Part shown: piece by piece, positions 43,334 to 49,442 of the stretch
Numbering within the stretch: the first letter of the stretch is position 1
How the letters are laid out: each line of letters begins with the position of its first letter
DNA from: an uncultured Muribaculaceae bacterium
GTDB lineage: Bacteria; Bacteroidota; Bacteroidia; Bacteroidales; Muribaculaceae
Length of the DNA: 49,442 nucleotides
NCBI GenBank assembly: GCA_910586475.1
Contig: CAJUHM010000012.1
Coordinates: forward strand, 1 to 49,442
Direction of reading: 5' to 3'
Notes under the pieces: generated by a model
The model's input: the letters and a program-made list of their open reading frames with translations, nothing else
What the model was told of the DNA's origin: nothing
The model's database searches: none
Program-made: the position numbers and the translations under genes

Positions 43334-44353
43334 ATGAAACAGACAATCTATATTCTCATGCTTGCCCTCGCAGTGGTCCTCTGCGGCTGCTCGAAAAAGA
43401 AACAGTTTGTTGTTAAGGGTGAAATCGAAGGTCTGGGTGCGCAGATCGTCAACGCTACCTATTATGCCAGCGGCGGACTTAAACGAACCACTGTTGTCGC
43501 CGCAGACAATAAATTCGCATTTACCGGCGAAGCGGCTAAGCCGACTCTTCTGACTCTGACGCTCGGCGACGGTCTGCAGATGGCTACGCTCGTTGTCGAG
43601 AACGGCGACAAGATCCGTCTGAAGGGAGATGTGGCCGAACCTTATGCAATAAAGGTCTCGGGCAACAGCGATTCGGAAAAAATAGCCGGCTGGGTCGCGG
43701 AAAACGCCGCTCTGCTTGAGAAAGGCGATGCAGCGGCTCTGAACCGCTCCATAGCCGACTGGGTCGGACGCAATAAGTCGTCGAAGGCGGCCACGGCGCT
43801 TATGGTCAGCTTTTTTCGCACTGACGGCTTCGAGCATGAAGCAGACTCTCTCATGGGGCTGCTCTCTTCTTCGGCACGCACCCAGGAGATCATACAGAAT
43901 TTCACCGGTTCGCTCTCGGCTCAGCTCGGAGAGGCTGTCTCGACTCATATCGGTCCGATGAGTCTCTATGACGTCTCCGATTCTGTTGTCAGCGTCAACC
44001 CCCGCGCCCGTTCGGCGATGCTTTTCTGCTTTATGTCGGCCGACCGGGCGTCGCGAGACTCTGTAGCCCCGCGCGTCCGCAGCCTTGTCCGCGACTACGC
44101 TTCGCCACGTTTCGAAGCTGTTGAAATCTCTGCCGCTCCGGATTCCGCTTCGTGGCGTGAGTCGCTAAGGGGCGATTCGTCGACATGGCGCCGCACATGG
44201 GCACCCGCCACTGTCGCCTCCACTGCCGTGCGCAAACTCGGTATTCCGCGCTACCCCTATTTTATCGTGACCGATTCGGCCGGCAACCAGACCTATCGCG
44301 GCTCGTCGGTTTCGGCGGCGGCAGCTGCTGTCGAAGCGCGACTTAAACGTTGA
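43334..44353 (+). CDS. Thioredoxin-like lipoprotein lacking the CxxC site
   Basis: A 339-residue lipoprotein starting at the ATG at 43334 (lipobox VVLCGC, Cys19). The N-terminal half (about 25-110) is beta-rich and resembles the DUF4369 domain, which in Bacteroidota often precedes a thioredoxin-like domain. The C-terminal part (about 205-335) keeps the fold pattern: a strand (SAMLFCFM), then ADRASRD where CxxC would stand, and a cis-proline-type stretch, GIPRYPYFIVTDSAG. With no CxxC, disulfide exchange is unlikely; a binding role is possible. It is 25 bases before comM. Confidence 0.82.
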   Translation: MKQTIYILMLALAVVLCGCSKKKQFVVKGEIEGLGAQIVNATYYASGGLKRTTVVAADNKFAFTGEAAKPTLLTLTLGDGLQMATLVVENGDKIRLKGDVAEPYAIKVSGNSDSEKIAGWVAENAALLEKGDAAALNRSIADWVGRNKSSKAATALMVSFFRTDGFEHEADSLMGLLSSSARTQEIIQNFTGSLSAQLGEAVSTHIGPMSLYDVSDSVVSVNPRARSAMLFCFMSADRASRDSVAPRVRSLVRDYASPRFEAVEISAAPDSASWRESLRGDSSTWRRTWAPATVASTAVRKLGIPRYPYFIVTDSAGNQTYRGSSVSAAAAAVEARLKR

Positions 44354-44378
44354 TTTCTAATCTGACTCCCTCCGACCT

Positions 44379-45938
44379 ATGCTGATCAAGACTTATGGTG
44401 CCGCAGTCCAGGGCATCGATGCAATCAGAATAACCATTGAAGCAATTGCTTCGACCGGCGCCACGTTCAATATGGTCGGGCTGGCCGACACGGCTGTCCG
44501 AGAGAGCTATCAGCGCATAATGGCCGCTGTCACCCAGAGCGGCTATGATTTCCCGCGGCTAAGGTTTGTTGTCAATCTCTCGCCGGCCGATGTCAAGAAG
44601 GAGGGCGCAGCCTATGACCTGCCGATCGCTATCGCAATCCTTGCGGCATCGACGCGCATTACGGTTCCGGCTCTCGATGAGTTCATGATAATGGGCGAAC
44701 TCTCTCTCGACGGATCGTTGCTGCCGATCCGCGGAGTGCTTCCGATGGCTATTCTCGCCCGGAAATGCGGATTCCGCGGAATGATTGTACCTCGTGAAAA
44801 TGCTCCGGAGGCGGCTGTGGTCAATAACCTGCAGGTCTATGGGGCATCGTCTTTGCGCGAAGTGATCGAATTTCTTGAGGGGAAGGTTGGAATCGACCCG
44901 ACCGTTGTCGACACCCGTGCGGAGTTCGCTGCAGATTTCGCCGCTTTCGATGAGGATTTCTCGGAAGTGAAAGGTCAGGAAGTCGTGAAGCGAGCTTTTG
45001 AAGTCGCGTGTGCCGGTGGCCACAACATCCTTCTGGTCGGCCCTCCCGGATCAGGCAAATCGATGATGGCCAAACGTCTTCCGTCGATACTCCCGCCGCT
45101 GTCGCTTTCCGAAGCACTCGAAACGACCAAAATCCACTCGGTCGCTGGAAAACTTCCCGGAGGTTCGCGGCTGATGACCCGCCGCCCTTTCCGCTCGCCC
45201 CATCACACGATTTCGCCCGTGGCGCTTGTCGGCGGGGGCACGAATCCCCATCCCGGCGAAATCTCGCTGTCCCATAACGGAATCCTCTTTATGGACGAAT
45301 TCCCAGAATTTCCCAGAACGGTTCTCGAGGTTCTTCGTCAGCCGCTCGAGGATAATGTGATCTCGATCTCCCGTGCGAAATATTCGGTCGATTATCCCGC
45401 TTCGTTCATGCTTGTGGCCTCGATGAATCCGTGTCCGTGTGGCTACTATAACCACCCCACACGCGAATGTGAGTGCGCTCCCGGTGCAGTGCGGAAGTAT
45501 CTCAGCCGGATCTCAGGCCCGCTACTCGACCGTATCGACCTTCAGGTCGAGATCCAGCCGGTGGCCTTCGACGATATGGCGACGGCCGCTCCCGGCGAAC
45601 CGAGTGCGGCTATCCGTCAGCGAGTCATGCGAGCGCGGGCAATCCAGCAGGAGCGTTTTGCCGCAGAGCCGCATATCCACTGCAATGCGCAGATGTCGTC
45701 GAGACTTCTCGAACGCCACTGCCGGCTGACCCCCGAGTGTGTAGGACTGCTGCGCGTCGCGATGGAGCGCTACGACATGTCGGCCCGCGCCTATGACCGC
45801 ATTCTGAAAGTTGCGCGCACGGTCGCCGATCTCGACGAGTCGGCCGACATCAGCCCCGACCACATACGCGAAGCCATCAACTACCGCAATCTCGACCGCT
45901 CCTCATGGGGCACCACTATCCCGAAAACAATAGTCTGA
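44379..45938 (+). CDS. comM: YifB/ComM-family Mg chelatase-like AAA+ ATPase
   Basis: A 519-residue protein with an N-terminal Lon-substrate/S5-like domain (1-165), an AAA+ core with Walker A GPPGSGKS (221-228), FMDEFPEF Walker B and the MNPCPCGYYNHP zinc-type stretch, and a C-terminal Mg-chelatase helical domain (about 420-515). ComM is a hexameric helicase that drives branch migration when incoming single-stranded DNA recombines during natural transformation. No other competence gene is in the window. Length is normal. It is co-transcribed with the lipoprotein upstream. Confidence 0.94.
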   Translation: MLIKTYGAAVQGIDAIRITIEAIASTGATFNMVGLADTAVRESYQRIMAAVTQSGYDFPRLRFVVNLSPADVKKEGAAYDLPIAIAILAASTRITVPALDEFMIMGELSLDGSLLPIRGVLPMAILARKCGFRGMIVPRENAPEAAVVNNLQVYGASSLREVIEFLEGKVGIDPTVVDTRAEFAADFAAFDEDFSEVKGQEVVKRAFEVACAGGHNILLVGPPGSGKSMMAKRLPSILPPLSLSEALETTKIHSVAGKLPGGSRLMTRRPFRSPHHTISPVALVGGGTNPHPGEISLSHNGILFMDEFPEFPRTVLEVLRQPLEDNVISISRAKYSVDYPASFMLVASMNPCPCGYYNHPTRECECAPGAVRKYLSRISGPLLDRIDLQVEIQPVAFDDMATAAPGEPSAAIRQRVMRARAIQQERFAAEPHIHCNAQMSSRLLERHCRLTPECVGLLRVAMERYDMSARAYDRILKVARTVADLDESADISPDHIREAINYRNLDRSSWGTTIPKTIV

Positions 45939-45981
45939 TCTCATAATACGATATATTATCGAATGAATCTCCCGGACTTGA

Positions 45982-46269
45982 CGCCGACATGAAGCAATTT
46001 CGGCGTGGGCTAATCCGGCCATTGCCGATCTCCTTAGCAAAGGAAAACAGCCCCGGCTTGCCGGAGTGTGGTGGATGCAGGGATGCGGCGATGCCGGAGC
46101 GACCAAGGAAAATTATGAGACGGCTCTGCGTCTTCTGATTAACCGCATTCATAATGAACTCGGTTTTCCGGAAGCGAAAATCTACATTGGCGAAATCGTA
46201 AAACCCGGAAAGTCGGACATTACACCCGACGGATCGTATAATCCTGCGCACCGACGGATTGCCCGCTGA
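45982..46269 (+). pseudogene. Fragment of a SASA-type carbohydrate esterase
   Basis: An open stretch of about 95 residues with no plausible ATG near its start and an in-frame TGA directly upstream (45979-45981). The stretch KQPRLAGVWWMQGCGDAG resembles the block around WxQGExDA in sialic-acid-specific acetylesterase (SASA, SGNH-type) proteins, followed by LRLLINRIHNELGFPEAKI and YIGEIV as expected. The catalytic N-terminal block and the end are missing. It looks like a decayed remnant left between comM and tRNA-Lys, a spot where elements insert. The family call is moderate. Confidence 0.45.
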
Positions 46270-46378
46270 AAGTTCTGCGGATAGTCACTGATAGAATGCC
46301 ATGCGGCGCACCTCAACAAAGGATTTTGCCGAAATAAGGCAAAAAAATCGCCGCAAGACAAAAATATAATGAAAAACT

Positions 46379-46410
46379 CTTGGCAGACTCGAAAAAACAC
46401 GTTAACTTTG
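46379..46410 (+). promoter_or_regulatory. Promoter for tRNA-Lys
   Basis: cTTG at 46379-46382, a 20-base spacer, then TAACTTTG at 46403-46410. The tRNA starts 47 bases downstream. Confidence 0.65.
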
Positions 46411-46457
46411 CAGCGCAAAAGAGGGATGACCTCTTTTGAATACCAACAATAAAAAAT

Positions 46458-46530
46458 GACTCCGTAGCTCAGTTGGTAGAGCAAGTGACTCTTAATCACT
46501 GGGTCGAGAGTTCGAGCCTCTCCGGGGTCA
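46458..46530 (+). tRNA. tRNA-Lys(CTT)
   Basis: A 73-base tRNA. The acceptor stem is GACTCCG paired with CGGGGTC, with A73 as discriminator; the D arm is GCTC/GAGC. The anticodon stem is AGTGA/TCACT around the loop CTCTTAA, giving anticodon CTT (reads AAG, lysine). The T arm is GAGAG-TTCGAGC-CTCTC. CCA is not encoded. Integrative-element DNA follows its 3' end. Confidence 0.95.
46501..46530 (+). other. Likely attachment core at the tRNA-Lys 3' end
   Basis: The T-arm and acceptor 3' half of the tRNA gene is the usual core used by tyrosine integrases. The integrase gene starts about 510 bases downstream in the same orientation. The matching copy would lie at the far end, outside this window, so this is inference. 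Confidence 0.4.
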
Positions 46531-46552
46531 CAAGCCAAAATGGCTAAATGTT

Positions 46553-46594
46553 GAAAAACGCTGAAATCACTTGATTTTCAGCGTTTTTTCTTTT
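46553..46594 (+). terminator. Terminator after tRNA-Lys
   Basis: A hairpin with arms AAAAACGCTGAAATCA and TGATTTTCAGCGTTTTT (one bulge), a two-base loop, and a T-rich end (TTTTTTCTTTTT). It lies about 20 bases after the tRNA. If the element begins at the tRNA end, the terminator belongs to the element. Confidence 0.75.
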
Positions 46595-46633
46595 TGCCTA
46601 AATCGCAGAATTATGAAAAACGATACGGTCAGG

Positions 46634-46922
46634 TGTGAGTGATGTGTGAGTGCTCACGTTTGTGAGTGATTCCACTCACAGTTGCCAAATATCAACTGTG
46701 AGCTGGCTGAAATTCCGAAAGTTAGCCTTGCAAATCCATTCACAGAGTGGGGTTTTGAGCGGAGGCACGAACCTTTGACCCGGTTGGGGTCGCAATTTTC
46801 GGAGTTATTAAACACACTTTAACCCTTGAAAGATTTATTAACGCATTTTCTGCTTAAAAACCGCTGCTTTACACTATTTTCTGCGTTTTTCATCATTCTG
46901 CGCTGTGAGTGCCCACTCACAG
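46634..46922. repeat. Array of TGTGAGTG motifs and palindromes upstream of the integrase
   Basis: The octamer TGTGAGTG occurs at 46634-46641, 46645-46652, 46661-46668 and 46904-46911, and inverted (CACTCACA) at 46673-46680 and 46914-46921. Two perfect palindromes result: CTCACAGTTG (46675-46684) with CAACTGTGAG (46693-46702), and CTGTGAGTG (46903-46911) with CACTCACAG (46914-46922). The stretch has no believable gene. The layout fits arm-type binding sites for the integrase or excisionase, or an operator. Confidence 0.7.
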
Positions 46923-46987
46923 TTGGATATGGAATAAAGATTACGTGCCGAAGTCGCTCATACTTCAATTCAAATGTGCTTCACCAT

Positions 46988-47018
46988 TTTGAAATGTCGG
47001 AGAAAATGATTATATTTA
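46988..47018 (+). promoter_or_regulatory. Possible integrase promoter
   Basis: TTTG at 46988-46991, a 19-base spacer, then TATATTTA at 47011-47018, one base off TAnnTTTG. The start codon is 24 bases on. The palindrome at 46903-46922 lies upstream, where an activator or the integrase could bind. Confidence 0.4.
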
Positions 47019-47042
47019 TGTAACCATTAAATCCACAGAAGT

Positions 47043-48275
47043 ATGACATCAGATTCTTATTTCACTCTCGGCTTCTACATCAGGAAGCCGCAGACCGACA
47101 GGGCGGAGTATCCGATATTCGCCCGTGTGTCGGTCGCTGGACAAGCAACCGAGTTCAAAATCGGTCGCACGGTTGATCCCGCCAACTGGGATGCCAAGAA
47201 ACATCTTTGTCGCGGTCGCACGCGCCGTGACCTCGAACTGAACAAGTATCTTGAGATGGTACGCTCAAAATTGTGTGACATCCACAATATGCTCATCCGA
47301 GAAAACAAGTTCATCAATCCCGCCATTCTTAAATCACTGTTCTTGGGCAACGGCGAGAAACAAAAAATGATGGTAGAGGTGTTCCGCGAGGCCAACGAAA
47401 AACGCAAGGAAGAACTTGACCGTGGCGACATAGTTAAGCCCACCTATCAGCGTTGGACCCGTTGTGCCGACTATCTGGAGGAATTTTTCCGCCTTAACCA
47501 CAACACGCCCGACATTCCAATAAAGGATGTGACATCGGGAATACTCGATGATTTCCAGCATTTTCTTCGCATGAAGAAAAACTGTGCCAACAATGCCGCA
47601 GTCCGCTATCTGCGTTGCGTTAAAAACGTGATGCAGTATGCGTTGGCACACAAGTGGATAACCCACGACCCGTTTATCGGCAAGAAATACCAGCGTACCT
47701 ATAATGAACGGCAGTTCTTGTCCGAAGCGGAGCTTAAAGCCATCATGAACCTCAACCTTAAGGATATACCCCGGCTTGAACTGGTACGCGACACGTTTGT
47801 GTTCTGCTGCTTCACCGGGCTTGCCTTCTGCGATGTAAAGACCCTGCTTAGGTCTGACATATCCACCGATGCCAATGGCGCGGTATGGATACGCAAAGCC
47901 CGTGCAAAAACAGGTGAGTTATGCGTAATACCAATGCTGGATATACCCATGCAGCTTGCCAACAAGTATGCAGATAATCCTGTGGTGAAGGCAACCGGGG
48001 TTGTCCTTCCGGTTATCACCAATCAAAAGATGAACGCCTACCTTAAAGAAATTGCAGATCTGGCGAAAATCAAAAAGCTGCTGACAACCCATGTGGCGCG
48101 CCACACGTTTGCCACAACCTCCCTGTGCAACAACGTGTCAATAGAGGTAATCCGCAAAATGTTGGGTCACACCGACATAAAAACGACGCAGATATACGCT
48201 AAGATGCAGGATCAGGCTGTATATAACGGAATGGAAACCATGCGCAACAAGTTCAACGGAATTTCAATCAACTAA
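47043..48275 (+). CDS. Tyrosine recombinase (integrase), Bacteroides type
   Basis: A 410-residue site-specific recombinase with an N-terminal arm-binding domain (about 5-95), a SAM-like core-binding domain (about 105-210) and a catalytic domain (about 222-400). The catalytic set is K289, H350 and R353 (HVARH), H376 (LGHT) and the nucleophile Y385 (QIYAKM). The first arginine of the usual set is replaced by Ala261 in CFTGLAFCD, as in several Bacteroides element integrases; IntDOT also lacks it. It is oriented away from tRNA-Lys, its likely target. A terminator hairpin follows and the HTH genes converge on it. Confidence 0.93.
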   Translation: MTSDSYFTLGFYIRKPQTDRAEYPIFARVSVAGQATEFKIGRTVDPANWDAKKHLCRGRTRRDLELNKYLEMVRSKLCDIHNMLIRENKFINPAILKSLFLGNGEKQKMMVEVFREANEKRKEELDRGDIVKPTYQRWTRCADYLEEFFRLNHNTPDIPIKDVTSGILDDFQHFLRMKKNCANNAAVRYLRCVKNVMQYALAHKWITHDPFIGKKYQRTYNERQFLSEAELKAIMNLNLKDIPRLELVRDTFVFCCFTGLAFCDVKTLLRSDISTDANGAVWIRKARAKTGELCVIPMLDIPMQLANKYADNPVVKATGVVLPVITNQKMNAYLKEIADLAKIKKLLTTHVARHTFATTSLCNNVSIEVIRKMLGHTDIKTTQIYAKMQDQAVYNGMETMRNKFNGISIN

Positions 48276-48290
48276 AAATAAGCCCTCAAA

Positions 48291-48333
48291 TGCGAAAGCG
48301 GTCATCGGTTTTACCCGGTGGCCGCTTTTGCGT
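48291..48333. terminator. Terminator between integrase and HTH genes
   Basis: A hairpin of about 17 base pairs with some G-T pairs: TGCGAAAGCGGTCATCGG and CCGGTGGCCGCTTTTGCG. It is T-rich on the plus side, lies between two convergent genes, and may act in both directions. Confidence 0.65.
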
Positions 48334-48624
48334 TTAGAATTTGGGGCGATAAGATGCTTTCAGGAAATCATCAACATCATCTTCTGAATATAGAATTTTT
48401 CCGTCAAGGCGGTAATATGAGATAATACCCCGGTCGCGGTAATCCTGTAAGGCTCTTTTTGTTATGTTCAACTTTTCAGCAAGCTGGGTATCGGTTAGAA
48501 ACCTTTTGCTGCAGAGAGCCGGTTTACATTCCCTTTTCAGATATTCCGCAATTTCAAGAATTGCGAGGGTATCATCATAAAACGCCTTTATGTCCTCATC
48601 ATTTTTGCTTACAATTCTTCCCAT
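48334..48624 (-). CDS. Excisionase-like helix-turn-helix protein
   Basis: A 96-residue DNA-binding protein. The C-terminal half (about 42-92) is a MerR/excisionase-type winged helix: FLTDTQLAEKLNITKRALQ, then DRGIISYYRLDGKILYSEDDVDDFL. The N-terminal half is helical and acidic. Pairs of such genes beside integrases act as excisionases or activators in CTnDOT-type elements. Its start overlaps the upstream HTH gene by 26 bases, so both are made from one message. Confidence 0.85.
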   Translation of the reverse strand: MGRIVSKNDEDIKAFYDDTLAILEIAEYLKRECKPALCSKRFLTDTQLAEKLNITKRALQDYRDRGIISYYRLDGKILYSEDDVDDFLKASYRPKF

Positions 48625-48904
48625 TGGCGTTACTCTCTATATGTTCCAATAGCCCGAAAGTATCTCCGGCATGAAAACGCAGTGTCTTGCCGCATTTTAT
48701 ATAGCCAATGCGCCCATGCCTTTTCAGTGAACGTGCTTTTGTTGGGGAGATGTTAAGAACATCACAAAGTTGCTCGACCGTAAGCCAGTCTTCCAATCCT
48801 TTGCTCCTTAGTTGTTCATACAATTGAACAAAGAGTTTTCGTAGATAGGCGGCACGGTCTATGAGGTCTTTGAAAACAGCCTCTTCGATTTGGATAAGTG
48901 CCAT
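48599..48904 (-). CDS. Excisionase-like helix-turn-helix protein
   Basis: A 101-residue DNA-binding protein with an N-terminal helical stretch (EEAVFKDLIDRAAYLRKLF) and an excisionase-type domain at about 38-90 (DWLTVEQLCDVLNISPTKA, then GRIGYIKCGKTLRFHAGD). The tail is basic (NANGKNCKQK). It is the first of the overlapping HTH pair and is preceded by a 120-base leader with a strong hairpin. By analogy with Xis2c/Xis2d of CTnDOT it may steer excision or transfer; that is inference. Confidence 0.85.
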   Translation of the reverse strand: MALIQIEEAVFKDLIDRAAYLRKLFVQLYEQLRSKGLEDWLTVEQLCDVLNISPTKARSLKRHGRIGYIKCGKTLRFHAGDTFGLLEHIESNANGKNCKQK

Positions 48905-48943
48905 AAATAAAAGTGGATTGAGTGGTGGGTGGGATATGGATAG

Positions 48944-48978
48944 TTGAAAAAAGTCGGCGGGTATCCCTCCCGCCGACT
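48944..48978 (-). terminator. Strong terminator hairpin in the HTH-gene leader
   Basis: On the minus strand the arms AGTCGGCGGG and CCCGCCGACT (48969-48978 and 48952-48961) pair perfectly over 10 bases around a 7-base loop and run into a T-tract (48945-48951). It lies between the only promoter-like box and the first HTH gene, so it could be an attenuator; it could also simply end the remnant gene upstream. Confidence 0.7.
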
Positions 48979-49026
48979 CACCACTAAATCCACAATCAAA
49001 TTAAATTTATGACTGCGATTCAGTGG

Positions 49027-49034
49027 CAAAGTTA
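49027..49034 (-). promoter_or_regulatory. Promoter box for the HTH pair
   Basis: TAACTTTG on the minus strand, a full TAnnTTTG match, about 120 bases before the first HTH gene. No clear -33 TTTG. The terminator hairpin lies between it and the gene. Confidence 0.4.
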
Positions 49035-49070
49035 GCGATTTTTATCGGATTATGCGCTATGGATCAGCGT

Positions 49071-49349
49071 CTATTTTTCGGGCAATGCCGGAATTTCATC
49101 CGAAATTTCGCCTTTCGGGGTGTCGCCGCTGTCCTCTCTCGGCACATATTTGAGTATGTCGCCGACGGTGGCGGTGAGCCATTGCTCGAAGTTGGCGATT
49201 GCCTGACGCCCTTTCAAGTCACCGAGAAGAACTGCGTTGGGGCTGAAATCCGGGTTGCGTAGCGTGTCAAACAGGTCGTATGGCTCTATGTCAACGGCGA
49301 GTCGCTGCCCCTCGTCGGTAAGGCTGATGATACCGTTGCTGTCTATGGC
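49071..49349 (-). pseudogene. 3' part of an element gene cut off by an insertion
   Basis: A minus-strand frame with good coding character reads about 93 residues to TAG at 49071-49073, for example LAVDIEPYDLFDTLRNPDFS, LKGRQAIANFEQWLTA and an acidic end EISDEIPALPEK. It contains no ATG, and the frame closes upstream at 49383-49385 inside repeat DNA, so the 5' part seems lost. I do not recognise the family. The break coincides with an IS-like end at 49350. Confidence 0.55.
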
Positions 49350-49442
49350 TGTAAAATTTAATCGAGAAGTGCGCCATGAAATCTAACCGAGAAGTGCGCC
49401 GGTTCAAAGGATAAGTTTAACCAGGGATTTTGAGTTATATTA
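49350..49442. mobile_element. Possible end of an IS21-family insertion sequence (partial)
   Basis: The coding remnant stops at a TGTAAAATTTA sequence, followed by two near-identical 17-base direct repeats at 49359-49375 and 49384-49400 (ending GAGAAGTGCGCC, one mismatch, 25-base period) and a weak third start near 49415. TG-type ends with several internal direct repeats are typical of the IS21 family (IstA binding sites). The transposase would lie beyond the window, so the family is a guess. Confidence 0.4.

Larger units (their letters stand above)
46531..49442. mobile_element. Integrative element next to tRNA-Lys (partial)
   Basis: From the tRNA end to the edge of the window the content changes to accessory genes: a tyrosine integrase, two small excisionase-like HTH proteins, a coding remnant and an IS-like end. 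Codon use here is less C/G-rich in third position than in the core genes. This layout is that of the attachment end of a Bacteroides integrative and conjugative or mobilizable element. Its right end, and any transfer genes, are not visible. Confidence 0.6.

Noticed and set aside
46324..46344. Hairpin TTTTGCC/GGCAAAA upstream of tRNA-Lys as a terminator
   Set aside because: The stem is only seven base pairs and AT-rich and is not followed by a T-tract on either strand.
46634..46922. CRISPR array
   Set aside because: The repeated unit is an octamer with irregular spacing and both orientations, and there are no cas genes.
46826..47023. 65-residue plus-strand frame before the integrase
   Set aside because: TTG start, no family likeness, and it spans the palindrome and the likely integrase promoter; more probably non-coding.
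49023..49262. 79-residue plus-strand frame
   Set aside because: It is opposite the minus-strand coding remnant, which has better coding character.

Overview
The window looks like a chromosomal segment of a Bacteroidota gut-type anaerobe, order Bacteroidales; Muribaculaceae or a relative is my guess, at low confidence. The support is repeated TAnnTTTG promoter boxes with an upstream TTTG/TTG about 19-20 bases away (the Bacteroides sigma-ABfr pattern), weak or absent Shine-Dalgarno sequences, many lipoproteins, PorX and SprE/PorW homologues, a serine-type sulfatase beside a GH29 fucosidase, and a Bacteroides-type tyrosine integrase with small HTH proteins. No rRNA or CRISPR array is visible. 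Layout: 1-300 holds an uncertain tail of an upstream gene and a promoter, followed by an NhaC-type Na+/H+ antiporter on +. From 17075 down to 1826 (minus strand) lies an almost complete division and cell wall (dcw) cluster in transcription order rsmH, ftsL-like, ftsI, murE, mraY, murD, ftsW, murG, murC, ftsQ, ftsA, ftsZ. It makes the lipid-linked peptidoglycan precursor and the divisome that uses it. mraZ is not at its usual place upstream of rsmH; a promoter-like box framed by a perfect inverted repeat is there instead. A membrane histidine kinase (minus) and a sulfatase-fucosidase-birA run (plus) diverge from a region with two good promoters. From 31628 down to 24042 is a minus-strand run dnaX, two small lipoproteins, a SUI1-family factor, an AddA-like helicase/nuclease and asnA. 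Divergent to it is lrgA-lrgB (plus), followed by glpK, which is broken by one extra base near its 3' end. From 43139 down to 34484 is another minus-strand run: an outer-membrane phospholipase A, aroA, a small membrane protein with a CCGxHxxCE motif, an ABC-3 metal permease, an SprE/PorW lipoprotein, PorX and tsaE. SprE/PorW and PorX belong to the type IX secretion/gliding machinery and its control. On the plus strand, 43334-45938 holds a degenerate thioredoxin-like lipoprotein and comM. The last 3.5 kb is accessory DNA. A fragment of a SASA-type esterase precedes tRNA-Lys(CTT), and an integrative element appears to begin at the tRNA 3' end. It has a 400-base non-coding region with repeated TGTGAGTG motifs and palindromes, a tyrosine integrase, and two overlapping excisionase-like HTH genes behind a leader with a strong terminator hairpin. 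The window ends in a coding remnant that lacks a start and abuts tandem repeats resembling the end of an IS21-family insertion sequence. I found no clearly new system. The best leads are the repeat array and attenuator-like leader of the integrative element, the operator-like repeat at the dcw promoter, and the linkage of PorX with SprE.
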